NCBI GenBank assembly: GCA_013368375.1
Contig: JAACJP010000011.1
Coordinates: forward strand, 372,001-436,000
Origin: Tricholomella constricta
Lineage: Eukaryota > Basidiomycota > Agaricomycetes > Agaricales > Lyophyllaceae
Direction: 5' to 3'
Length of the DNA: 64,000 nucleotides
The notes below the pieces were generated by a model, which was given only the letters and a program-made list of their open reading frames with translations, made no database searches and had not been told where the DNA came from. Of this stretch, positions 11,132 to 21,854 are shown piece after piece (positions within the stretch are counted from its first letter, which is position 1; each line of letters opens with the position of its first letter). Both the position numbers and the translations under genes were made by a program.

Positions 11132-11690
11132 GACAAGCGTCAAAAAAAGTGATGACTTGAACGAGATGAGTGCAAAACAATGATACTGGAACTCACGGCC
11201 GATGAAAAAAGCCCAAAGCGGACACCTCTTGAAATAAGCAGCGGTCTTCCGGAAGGCCGATGCGTTGATGAGCACCAACTACTTGGTGTGGGTGTAGCCT
11301 TTAAAGTATCGCCAACGCCCACGCCCGTCTCCGCATCCAGTCAAGCCCTGTTGCCTTGGAAGTCAATGGTTTCGATGGGGATCAAGGTCGGGGACGAGTA
11401 CTTCCAACAGCTGGTGAGGATCTGTTATGAGGTGTAATGATTGACGCAATGCGAAGAGATACGAAAGAGAGATGCAGATGCGAAGTTCTTGTGATCAATG
11501 CAAAAATCAGGAAGATGATTGTATTACATTCGTCTTATATTTACATCGGCCAAGATGCAGCGAGTCCAATACGCAGTCTCGCTGCGGCGCAGTTCCTCCG
11601 TTGATCGCAAGATGAGTACCCATTCTCGTCTGGCGACCAAGGCGGGAGTATAACGCCTGAGAAGCAGGCTTTTGGCCGGGATTTTGGTTA

Positions 11691-12271
<581 letters not shown>

Positions 12272-12412
12272 GGTGAATAGTCTGCCTGGGTAGGCGATAA
12301 CTCGACGGAGCTCGTGAGTAGGACTGAGTAGGACGAAAATCGGTTACGTCAGCTGACCCATAGATATACAGATGCAAATAACCGTGTCGACTCCGGCTTC
12401 AATCTATTCAAG

Positions 12413-12995
12413 TTCGACCTGTGCTTCTACTGCTTTGCAAGGGAGTTCGTCTGTCAATTTAACCACTTCAGAAGTGAGAGTTCTCACCACATAGCACAGC
12501 AGTTGGTGCTCCAATGCAAGTTACCCTGTCCGCGTGCTGACCTATCTACTGCGCAGCTATCAAAATCGGCGCCGGCCAGCATGCGCGGTGTAATATATCA
12601 AACCGCTTCGTTCAACTCCTGGGGCTTTTATTCTTACCTCCCCTACAGCGATATTCGGTCATGAGACACTTTTCTGATCGAATAGAGCGAAATCTCCGTT
12701 ATGCACGGCATTCAATATGACGAGCCCGATTGGACCTGTGCTTCAACCCTGCTTTTAAATTTAAGGAGAGTTCGTTTGTTGATCTGGCGACTTCTCTTTA
12801 GAAGTCAGAGTTCTCATCATACGTATCGGTGCTTTCTAATGCATCTTACCCCGTCCGCGCGCTGACATCGATTGCGCAGCTTTCAAGATTGGCGCCGGCC
12901 AGAGCGCAATTTAATGTTAAACGGCTTCGTTCAACTCCTGCGGTTTGTTATTTCCCCTGCAGCGATATTCGCTGGGCATGACTCACTCTTCTGAT
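12413..12995. repeat. Tandem duplication (2 x ~280-310 bp) upstream of the DUF6535 gene
   Basis: Unit 1 (about 12413-12690) and unit 2 (about 12730-12995) align at a spacing of 313-323 bp. Shared blocks include GACCTGTGCTTC, GGCGCCGGCC, GCTTCGTTCAACTCCT and CAGCGATATTCG. Divergence is substantial, so the event is older than the one at 4881-5688. Unit 2 runs into the DUF6535 start codon at 12978, so unit 1 is a former copy of that gene's upstream region. The remainder of 12272-12412 shows nothing else. Confidence 0.75.
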
Positions 12996-15130
12996 TATGG
13001 TACGATTTATATCTACCCCACTATGCCATTAGTGCTCACCAGTTGATTTATATTCCAATCCAGGTCTCACACTCGAAGAGTCACTCGGTCCCTCCGCCAA
13101 AATCTGGCCGGCATATGTCTCTGAGACAGAAAAGCAGGATAAAACTCTTGCACAAGACTGCCAGCGCGATATGGATGCGATTCTTATCTTTGTGAGCTGC
13201 CATCTCATTTCCGATCGGTCCTCGAGGCTTGGGCGCTCATTATATTCACATGACCCTGACCATGCAGACAGGTTTATTCTCCGCGAGTCTGACCGCTTTC
13301 ATCATTGAAAGCTATAAAAATTTGAAGCCGGATCCTAATGACGCGACGATTCTGCTTCTACGACGAATTTCTCAACAATTATCCGATCTAAGTGACGCCT
13401 CCTCGTCCTTGCCCACCCCTACCTTCCCTGACGCGTCGTTTACACCCTCAACGTCCGCTATCGTGTGCAATTTGTTCTGGTTCCTTAGCTTGGGACTCAG
13501 CCTAGCATGCGCGCTGACTGCGACGCTTGCTGGGCAATGGACGCGTCGCTATCTCCAGGCTACCGAAAGCCGCTCCATCCCTTCCGAGCGCGCCAGGATT
13601 AGAGAATATCTATACCAGGGCCTCGAGCGTTTTGGGATGAAAGCAGTGGTCGATACCATCCCGATGCTCTTACACATATCCCTCTTCCTCTTCTTCGCGG
13701 GGCTGGTGCTGTTCCTGATTCCAGTCAACGAACCTCTTGCCCTCGTTGTAGTCACGATACTCGCCGGCTCGGTCACTCTCTACACGTGGTGCACACTGCT
13801 TCCAGTGATTTTCAGTGACTGTCCTTACCGCACACCATTATCCCCGTGGTGCTGGAGGGCATTGGACGTGCTTCGGAAACGTCAGTACCGCACGCGCATT
13901 TCCTTCAGCTTGAAGCAGAAGCTCCACATCCCGTCGAGTATGGCCCAGGCGAGTGCAATGGATGCCACTCGCCACTCTGCGGAGCGTAAACAACGCGATT
14001 TAACTGTACTGTCGTCGACTGTACAGTCACTGGATGCCAGCGGTCGCCTCTTGGAACTCGTGAATAACCATAAGCCCTCTCTTCCTGTCGACAACCGACA
14101 TCTGACGACAATGCTGCGTCACTCTGATTTAAGCGAGCGCCTTGTGCGCATCCTCGAAACATCTGCATCGTGCCACCCCGATGAAAAAGCCCAGCGGATC
14201 CCAGCTACTTTTAGGTCCATCTCGATCGTTGCAGACGTGTGGACAAAGAACCACTGCAGTGGGAATACGGGAGATATCTACTTTGGCGCAAAAACGCTCG
14301 TTGAACTGTGCTCGTCTGATGTCATTGATAATTGTGACAGGGTTTTGCGACGCAACTATCTTCGGAGTCTTGTGGCCCTTGTTCTCGGAATTTATCGCCC
14401 TGGCGAAAGAGCTCCATGACATTCTCGGCGAGCTCGTTAAAGCGAGCCACGACGATCCGAGTACGGTTGGCTCCTCTGGATATCCACTGATCTGCGGAAG
14501 CCTTGAAAGACGGATGGTGAAAATGACCCATGAGCTAACTACGCTCTGGGACGAACTGAGATCGGGACGTCTTCACTCACTCATATCGTTCTGCCCGTCC
14601 ATCGTCACCCAGATCGAGTCTGTGTGGCCACTATACGCTAGCCTCATGCATGTCCTTCCGCCCGCACATTCTTTCCTGCCTCCCTTTACGACCTCGGTGA
14701 GATACGCACTGGAGCAATCGCAGATTCTGCATGCGGGTCTTTGTGATTCTCAGTTGTTCCTTTTGCTAGATACTTTGGAGGCGTACTCGCCCACGAACGT
14801 ATTGGACACTGCGATTGACTGGGGCCAGTGCGTGGCGCAGCTGTCCCGATGCCCGATAAGCACGCTGGCGCAGGAACGGTTACTGTTCTTGTTGATGAAG
14901 TATAGCAAGGAGCTGGCCCCCGAGTGTGGGCAGGAGGATGTCGGAGAAGTACACCCCTTGATGCTTCTGAGGGGGTTAATACGTGATATAGGCTTGATCA
15001 GAGCCACGCCCAAGGCTTGGAAAGTCGAAAGCAAACTTGTACTTGTGCGAGGAGGTATGTCTTCTATGTTATGTTTTTCGTGGAAGTGACCCGAGCTGAT
15101 AACACGCAAGGGCATATGATTAGGTACTAA
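12978..15130 (+). pseudogene. DUF6535 membrane protein, frameshifted
   Basis: The N-terminal half is a clear DUF6535 domain, a family expanded in Agaricomycetes with no known function. It has IWPAYVSETEKQDK, DMDAILIF and TGLFSASLTAFIIESY, then membrane helices near 13460-13530, 13660-13720 and 13735-13800. Exons 12978-12999, 13064-13191 and 13268 onward join in frame. The third exon's frame stops at 14419. Coding text continues one frame over, with EFIALAKELHDILGELVKAS, to about 15054 and a last small exon ending GGHMIRY at 15130. I found no intron of suitable length and phase that bridges the two frames. A one-base indel near 14380-14395 explains it best. It could be a sequencing error; otherwise the C-terminal ~230 residues are lost. 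Confidence 0.75.
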
Positions 15131-15411
15131 TTCAACGGTGGTATCCGTGTGACAAGAGAAGTTGTTGAGAGATATCTCGAGCACGTTATAGACTACTGAC
15201 TCGGACAAGAAGAACGTAAAGGGTTGTGAACTCATATTCTAGGGACCATCGCAATTCAAATGCTATGAAATACTCTTGCTATTGGTTTCTTGTTTACTAG
15301 CGCACGCCGGGTGTTAGCTCGATAGTACTATGATGATGACATCGACTGATCAGCAGTGGCTGAGTCACACAATAATCGCAAAGCCAAACCGTTCACCAGC
15401 TACCGTTCACC

Positions 15412-16452
15412 ATGTCGACGTACAAACTCACTGACCATAAATATCTCATCTTCGACGTCTATGGCACCCTCGCCGATTGGGAAACAGGCTTATACAACGC
15501 GTTGCAGCCCTTACTCTCGCGCTTCCGATCGGCCTCACAATGGTCTCGCAGCGAAGCGATCCATGCTTTTCTGTCGGTGGAGTCGGACATTCAGGCTCAG
15601 CATCCGTCGATGATGTACTCCGATCTTTTGGCGAAGGCTCATGAGGTCCTTGAAGCACGTTTAAAAGCTGGGGAGGGAGAAACGGAGGAAGGTGCTGAAA
15701 CTACGACCCTTGAAGGCGATCCGGCATCCTTGAGCGCGGCCTTGGACACAGCGGGAGAGGCTTCGACGTCAAGTTCACAGCCGGCCCCTTCTCCTAACGC
15801 CCATACAATATTCGGGAACTCAATCAAGGAGTGGGCCGCATTCCCGGATAGCTCTCAAGCGCTCCACGATCTATCTAAACACTTCCACCTCATCGTCCTT
15901 TCAAATGTCGACCACGCTTCGTTCGCTTATACCCATGGCTATCTATCCGAGGGCTCCTCGCCACCTTTAGTTGGAGATGAAAAGCAAGCTCCATCACTCT
16001 ATCGTCGCCCCTCTCCAAATGCCCACCCCAAGGACTTCTGGCTCCCACGCCAAAGCCCTGATTCCAAATCCCCATTCTCGCTCATCCTCACCGCGCAGGA
16101 CACAGGGGCATACAAACCTGCGCTCTCCGGTTTCCTTGCAGCGTTCGAGGCGATTCGATCCGAGCCCACACTTCTCGCGGCCCCAGGGGAATCTAGAGAT
16201 GCTGAAGCAGCTGCATCGGCGAAGCCAACCATCGATGAGATCAAATCGAAAACGCTGGTCGTTGCGCAGAGTTTGACGCATGACCACGAGCCTGCGAAAC
16301 GGCTTGGGATACGCAGCGTGTGGATCGATCGACAGGGTGCTGCATTACGCCCTACACCACCCTCTGATGGAAAAGAATTTGGATGGAAGTGGCGATTTGA
16401 GACCTTGGAAGGTTTGGCCAGAGCGGTAGAAGAAGAGCTTGGTACTGCCTGA
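15412..16452 (+). CDS. HAD-superfamily hydrolase, haloacid dehalogenase type II-like
   Basis: Intronless gene for a 346-residue protein. Motif I is FDVYGTLADW, with the nucleophile Asp and Tyr at the +2 position. This is the haloacid-dehalogenase pattern rather than the DxD of phosphatases. Motif II is IVLSNVD, motif III Lys lies in TGAYKPAL, and the motif IV region is VVAQSLTHDHEPAKRLGI. Residues of about 80-130 are an acidic, Ser-rich insertion in the cap region that looks disordered. Likely cytosolic. The substrate cannot be told from sequence. ATG 15412 follows a CACC context and opens directly into the fold. The gene is complete. Confidence 0.9.
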   Translation: MSTYKLTDHKYLIFDVYGTLADWETGLYNALQPLLSRFRSASQWSRSEAIHAFLSVESDIQAQHPSMMYSDLLAKAHEVLEARLKAGEGETEEGAETTTLEGDPASLSAALDTAGEASTSSSQPAPSPNAHTIFGNSIKEWAAFPDSSQALHDLSKHFHLIVLSNVDHASFAYTHGYLSEGSSPPLVGDEKQAPSLYRRPSPNAHPKDFWLPRQSPDSKSPFSLILTAQDTGAYKPALSGFLAAFEAIRSEPTLLAAPGESRDAEAAASAKPTIDEIKSKTLVVAQSLTHDHEPAKRLGIRSVWIDRQGAALRPTPPSDGKEFGWKWRFETLEGLARAVEEELGTA

Positions 16453-16677
16453 CTAACATCTCTACCGAGGGAAGTAATTTGTGTAAATCGACTTGAATGC
16501 GATATTGGACTGAAGACATCGGAACGTTCGGAAAAGAGAAAGGGACTTCAAATTTTGGAACATGCATTTTTGTTTCGACGCGACGCGACGCATTCGATCA
16601 CGTGCAAGGTTAATAAACTCGGCCCCACGGCTCTACGCTGGCCTTGACTCTTTTCACCGATCTGCCTCCCACTCAAA

Positions 16678-18184
16678 ATGCACAACGAAAGCGTGGCCAT
16701 CTTTTGGCACTATGGTGTGTCAAAGGGGTACTTTGTTGATGAGAAGCACAAATGCCTCATTGGTCTATAGACAGCTGCAACTTGGAGGCGACCCCCAACA
16801 TCACCGGATACGAGATTGTAAAGAAATTGACCCGCATCGCTCATAAACTTGGGGCTATCAAGCTTTTTAAAGCATACCTTGATAAAACAGATGCCGCTGC
16901 ATCCTTGAACTCCTCTTTACTTATGTCAGAGCTCCACTCTTCGGGCGTCTCTTTGATAGATTGCCCTTTTGGCGAGAGCAAGGTTGGAACGATGCTTAGT
17001 GAGTGCTCGAGCCCACATCTAAACTCTTAGCAGTCATAATAACACATCCCAGCGGACATTTTCACGTATGCACTCGACAATCCCGCTCCGTCCAATATCA
17101 TAATCATCGCTGGAGGCCGCGATTTTGCTTATGCAGCATCGATATTACAATTTCGTCAATATAGCGTCACAATAATATCACCGGACCGTACAAGCAGGAA
17201 AGCACAGGCATCGACGTTTCTGGATTGGGCTACTGATATCCTGGAGCTCGATTCACATTCGGCGACGTCTGAGGCTGCAGTCTGGGTGGAAGAACGCTTC
17301 GAAAATCATCAGTCCACTATCGTCAGTCACTATGGCTCGGACAGACCTCAAACTAACAGAGAGGCTGCACGGAAGCTATCGGGCACCTTGTCAAACAAGA
17401 ATAATATCGCTGTGGAATGTAGGTCGACAAGTTCACAAGCCTGTTCAATTCCATCACGAGATACATCTGTCGTGGATGTTAAGGATTCAGTGCCAGAAGC
17501 AGGATCCTCTGCTCAAACAAAGACACTTGCACAACATCCCACGTAAGTGATCGTATATTCATCGTAAAGGCAGATCCAAGGCCCAGACGTGATGGCGCAT
17601 TGACTACAACTACTTTTACTAGGTTCATCGTGTACCCAACGGAAACAAGTGCATATGTTTCTCTGGAGACTGTTCATCAACTGTCTTCATCGGGGGACAA
17701 TAATGTTACTCCTCTGAGCTTGCCCCGCGCATCTACGCCTCTACATCCATCTCTAGCACACACCAGCTCAAGTGAAGATCCCAAAGCACCAGTGACAGCA
17801 AAACACGAAGTCTCCACCGAGTTCCAGCCCCCTCGTCTTGCAAGTCCGATTCCAGTGTCATCCGCGTCTCCAGCAATGGATTTGGAGGCATCCACAGAAA
17901 CTCCTCCAATACCAAAGATCGTGCCCGCGCAATTTCAGGTCTTGGTTCAACACCTTCAGCATTATCTTTCCTTGGGAGACAAATGCCCGCTTCGCTCGGC
18001 CTTTGCCGTGGGACTCGTGTCCCGTAATAGCAGAGTGTATAAGGATGCGGGGGTCAAAACCTTTGCAGCATACACTGCCCAAGCTCAGAAGGCAGGTATT
18101 GTAGACCTTGGGGGAGCAGATGGGAACGCATGGATAGCGCTTCGGCCCGAATGGCGCGATGCGAAGGTCCAGTCAGAAAATTGA
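16678..18184 (+). CDS. NYN-domain / OST-HTH protein, copy 1, nuclease site degraded
   Basis: Four exons (16678-16714, 16771-16998, 17053-17542, 17623-18184) join in frame. The N-terminal ~190 residues form a MARF1/limkain-like NYN (PIN-fold RNase) domain: VAIFWHYDSC, GYEIVKKLTRIAHKLGAIK, DIFTYALDNPAPSN, IIIIAGGRDFAYAASIL. A Ser/Thr/Pro-rich linker leads to a C-terminal OST-HTH/LOTUS-like winged helix with FQVLVQHLQHYL, YKDAGVKTFAAYTAQAQKAG and WIALRPEW. From my knowledge of fungal relatives, the expected first motif is FWDYENC and the third is SGDRDF. Here the first Asp is His and SGD is AGG, so metal-dependent cleavage is doubtful; RNA or protein binding may remain. It lies head-to-tail with copy 2 at 18442. 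Confidence 0.8.
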
Positions 18185-18441
18185 CATTGGAGGGTCAAGC
18201 TTACGTGCATGGTATACCAAGGTAGTAGCATTGGTTTGTGCTGGGATTTGGCATTGAACGATAACCTGTATCGCCGAGAACGTTGTATGTATTTGATTTT
18301 TGAGTTGTTCTACAGAATGGGAGGCGCCTTCACGTGCCCCCCTCGCATACGCGACTACCACGATGCGACCACAAGGCTCAATCAACAACCACGACGACGA
18401 CCACGACCACGGCCTTTTGACAACACCCTGACTTCCACGAA

Positions 18442-20016
18442 ATGAACTCTAAAATTGTGGCCATCTTTTGGTGCTATGGTTGGTCATTAGTTGCTTTCCA
18501 TTTTAACGCACCTCACACTCGTGCCATCAGATTATTTCCATGTGTCGTCCATCGGAGCTGGGCAAGAAATTGCAACGAAAATACGCGCCGTTGCTCAAGA
18601 GCTCGGATCTATCAAGGTTTTCAAAGCTTACTTCAACTTGCCTGATCCTGCCAGTGAATCCGCAAAATATATCAAACTTGCTATGCGAGAGCTCCAGTTA
18701 TCGGGAGCGTCGATAATAAAGTGCCCCAATGGCGGACGTAGAGACTTGGCGGCCACATTAATGCTAGGTAAGTTTCCCATTTTCCCCAGATCAGTTTAGG
18801 ATCAATGACAGTGACTTGTCTGTGGATGATAGTGGATATTCTTGCATACGCTATCGATAACCCCGCCCCTTCCAATATTATTCTCGTAACTGCCAGTGGA
18901 GGCTGCAACTTTGCATACGCGATGTCAATACTCCGACTTCGTCGATACAGTGTCATGCTCATCGGCCCGAATGGGATTCAGACATCCTTGAAAACGCAGG
19001 CGTCGACTTGTCTGGACTTGGCGACTGAAATATCGGGCGCTGGGGCTGTCTCTTCGCGCACTACTAAACTGGAGTCAGAGGCGCGAGGGCCTTCTGCCAC
19101 TCTACCGATTTGGGGAAACACTCGTAAACCTGACTCTGGTCATGGCAGTACCCCTCAGGCTTCTCTGGATCTTGTGCACTCTGGAGGCGTCAGTCCGCGG
19201 AGGCCATCTCGTGTTCGCTTCGACCTGAACAGGGGTGAAGCGTCTACAACCAATAATACGAACGACGTGTTACTCAGCACCGCCAGCGCACTAGCAATTG
19301 ATGGCGATGGTAGCAAGGTCTCCGTATCCAGATCTAGGACTAGTGATATGGCATCTTGTGGCCCCGTCGTGTCTCCCAACCAGGATGCAATGACACTAAC
19401 CAAACCTCGTAACTCGGAGAAGACAACTCAGAGAGTGACTGTTCATCTGGCACCTGGTGTCTCGAGTACTACTACCACACCCCAGATCAGTATCTTGCCT
19501 AAAGCCTCATTGCTTCAGCCTCGTCATTCTTATACAAAGCCCACTTCGGTGACTACACAGCCTAACAAGCCACGACGCAGTGTATCACTACCCGCCACCC
19601 CACTCACTAGCAGACCTTCTCCTAGTTCTGCCACTCTCGGTACAACACCGAAGATATCTAGACTCGGATCCCACAGTCGTACACAATCCTCCTCTGTCGC
19701 GCCTAAAGAGAACCCGACATCACCGCCACTCGTTCCTCCACTCTTCAAAGTATTAGTCCAACGGCTCAAGCGCCATCGCTCGAGGGGGTTCAAACGCACA
19801 CGCATCTCAGAGTTGGCACTGGAGCTCGCTAACTTGGACCACACGGTGCTGAAACGCGCAGGAGTCAAAAAGTTCGTGCATTATGCTGTCATGGCGAAGA
19901 GAGCAGGTATTGTGAGGTTAGGTGAATCTAGAAAGGGAATCTGGGTGGCGCTGTCCCCCAGGTTTACTAAAAAGTGGTGTGCATCCAGCTTGTCGCATAC
20001 CACGGTCAAGAGGTGA
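18442..20016 (+). CDS. NYN-domain / OST-HTH protein, copy 2, nuclease site degraded
   Basis: Three exons (18442-18478, 18531-18767, 18833-20016) join in frame. The layout matches copy 1: NYN domain, long Ser/Thr-rich linker, and C-terminal OST-HTH-like domain (FKVLVQRLKRHRSRG, KRAGVKKFVHYAVMAKRAG, WVALSPRF). The NYN core has lost still more acidic residues. The first motif reads FWCYDYF after splicing, and the third reads TASGGCNFAYAMSIL where relatives carry SGDRDF. VDILAYAIDNPAPSN is well kept, so the fold is probably intact. The start codon lies 257 bp after the copy 1 stop. Copy 1 has an extra intron before its last exon. The linker differs completely between copies, indicating an old duplication. 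Confidence 0.8.
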
Positions 20017-20501
20017 TTTTTTGTAGGTAGCTTAGTTTTGAGAATGATATACATTGTCGTGGCGGAATTGTGCTTGAAGAATGGATAATGTACATACTAG
20101 CGTGATTTCGTGATATTGTCATAAACGTTCAGTAGATGAAGTGTTCAGAAGGTATTTTTGATGTTGCATCGCTGGTCGCGTCCGCGTCGCGCTACGAAGA
20201 GCACGTGGTATACACGTGGACGTTATCCGGCGGCTGCGGCAGCCGTTAGACCACTCAACTAACGGGGTCTCAATCTCTGGAATCTCTGAGGCATACAATG
20301 TTCTACAACTACAACTCTGGCTTGAAGTCGCCTCATGTTTATGGAAGCTCCCTCCTTTTGGCCTACTCCGCTTTGACCTGTGTCCGGGCCATCTGGTCCC
20401 TGCAATACATCGTGCGGTATAAATATGGCTGCTCGAGTGTGCCACTAAAGGCACTTCATACGTCTCCCACTTCGTGCGACATCGAAGACTGAAGTCTAGT
20501 C

Positions 20502-21485
20502 ATGGCCGGTGGCGTCGCTCACAACGTTGTTACCTGGATCGGCACATGCAACTCCCCGCGGAGCTATCTCGTACCCTCTACACCTGAATACCGATCCTTC
20601 CGAACCGCGGCCCACACACTAATTGTGGACCTTTCTCAGAAAAACGACTCTATCGACGAAGCTGGGCCAGTCTTCATAAGATGCCTCGACATGATCGCGC
20701 GTGCAAACGACGGTCAAATGTACACTCCCATCGACATGCTTCGAATCGAATGCGAGGAAAGCAATACGCGGCCCAGTCCGCATCTATGGGCAGTACTCGG
20801 TAGCCTCCGGCTGCGCTATCTCCATATTCTTATCGGGCAGCCCGGGGAGCTCTCCCAACCGAAACTGGCTGCGCTCACACCCATGGCATGTACTGGTAAA
20901 AGTAGAGCAAACATCCTACCGCTCCCGCATTACCGCTATAACCTCAAATACGGGACGCCCCAATTATTCGCCGGCCTGCGGGGGCTCAAGATCGTGCACC
21001 CCCTCGCAATGGACATATTCGTCGACATGTGCCAGGAATTCCATGGATTCGCTGGACAGCTACTATCGCTCGTGCTCGTCAGCCAACCCAGCGATGCCCA
21101 TGGCCGGAAGCGCCACACCTACGAATTCGGCGATGCCCTTTCTCAATGCACTGCACTCTCTCACCTGGGGCTCACGCTCGCACACCATGACGTCGATCTC
21201 CCTCTCTGCCACATGCTGCCAACTTGGCTCTCGGAGATCCCGGGTCTTGTGGGGTTCCGATTCAGGGGCCCCGCGGTCATGGTGCGCCATTGTGGTCGTT
21301 GGATCCAGTGCGCGGGCGACGAAGCTTGGTTAAGGAAGTTGAAGAGTTTGCTATGCAGTGTTGGCGACACGCCCGAGACGGATTGGAGAAACCGGCAGTC
21401 TATTATCGGCGAGGTTTTGGCCTGGGAGACGAGGTTTATCGACGCTATGGTGACCCATCGACCTGACCTCAAGGTACTCTATTGA
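20502..21485 (+). CDS. Leucine-rich hypothetical protein
   Basis: Single-exon frame of 327 residues. Regularly spaced leucine-rich segments (LRLRYLHILIGQPGELSQP, LFAGLRGLKIVHPLAM, CTALSHLGLTLAHHD) resemble the irregular LRR C-terminal parts of basidiomycete F-box-like proteins. No F-box is visible at the N-terminus, so it may be a 5'-shortened member. There is no signal peptide or membrane span. The intergenic stretch before it (20017-20501) shows no other gene. Confidence 0.55.
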   Translation: MAGGVAHNVVTWIGTCNSPRSYLVPSTPEYRSFRTAAHTLIVDLSQKNDSIDEAGPVFIRCLDMIARANDGQMYTPIDMLRIECEESNTRPSPHLWAVLGSLRLRYLHILIGQPGELSQPKLAALTPMACTGKSRANILPLPHYRYNLKYGTPQLFAGLRGLKIVHPLAMDIFVDMCQEFHGFAGQLLSLVLVSQPSDAHGRKRHTYEFGDALSQCTALSHLGLTLAHHDVDLPLCHMLPTWLSEIPGLVGFRFRGPAVMVRHCGRWIQCAGDEAWLRKLKSLLCSVGDTPETDWRNRQSIIGEVLAWETRFIDAMVTHRPDLKVLY

Positions 21486-21854
21486 CTAGGCAAGGTTCAT
21501 CGATTACTATTACAAGTATCGTCGATTTTACTGAGCGGAAGCAATTCGTACCCAATGGATGGATGGATGGACAATGCGTGTATAAGTTATAGAATTAGAC
21601 GGGAATAAATTATCGACAGAGAAGAGGGATTTGTAAGAGTGGCACTCGTTACAGTATGCTGAGGATCACTTCCTCCGCAATAACACATACATGGTCCTAA
21701 TCTCCACCTCCACCGGGTCATCAGGCAGGTATGTGATGAAGATAGACCAAAAGAAATAAGAGAAAAAAACATAAGGAATGTGAGGAGATGGGAAAAAATA
21801 ATGTCCAGATGATAGATAGATAGAAGACAGACGACCAAGCATATGAAGAACCGC

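Noticed and set aside
15412..21485. Possible functional cluster of HAD hydrolase, NYN pair and LRR-like gene
   Set aside because: There is no shared regulation, strand pattern beyond chance, or biochemical link visible; fungal gene adjacency alone is weak evidence.
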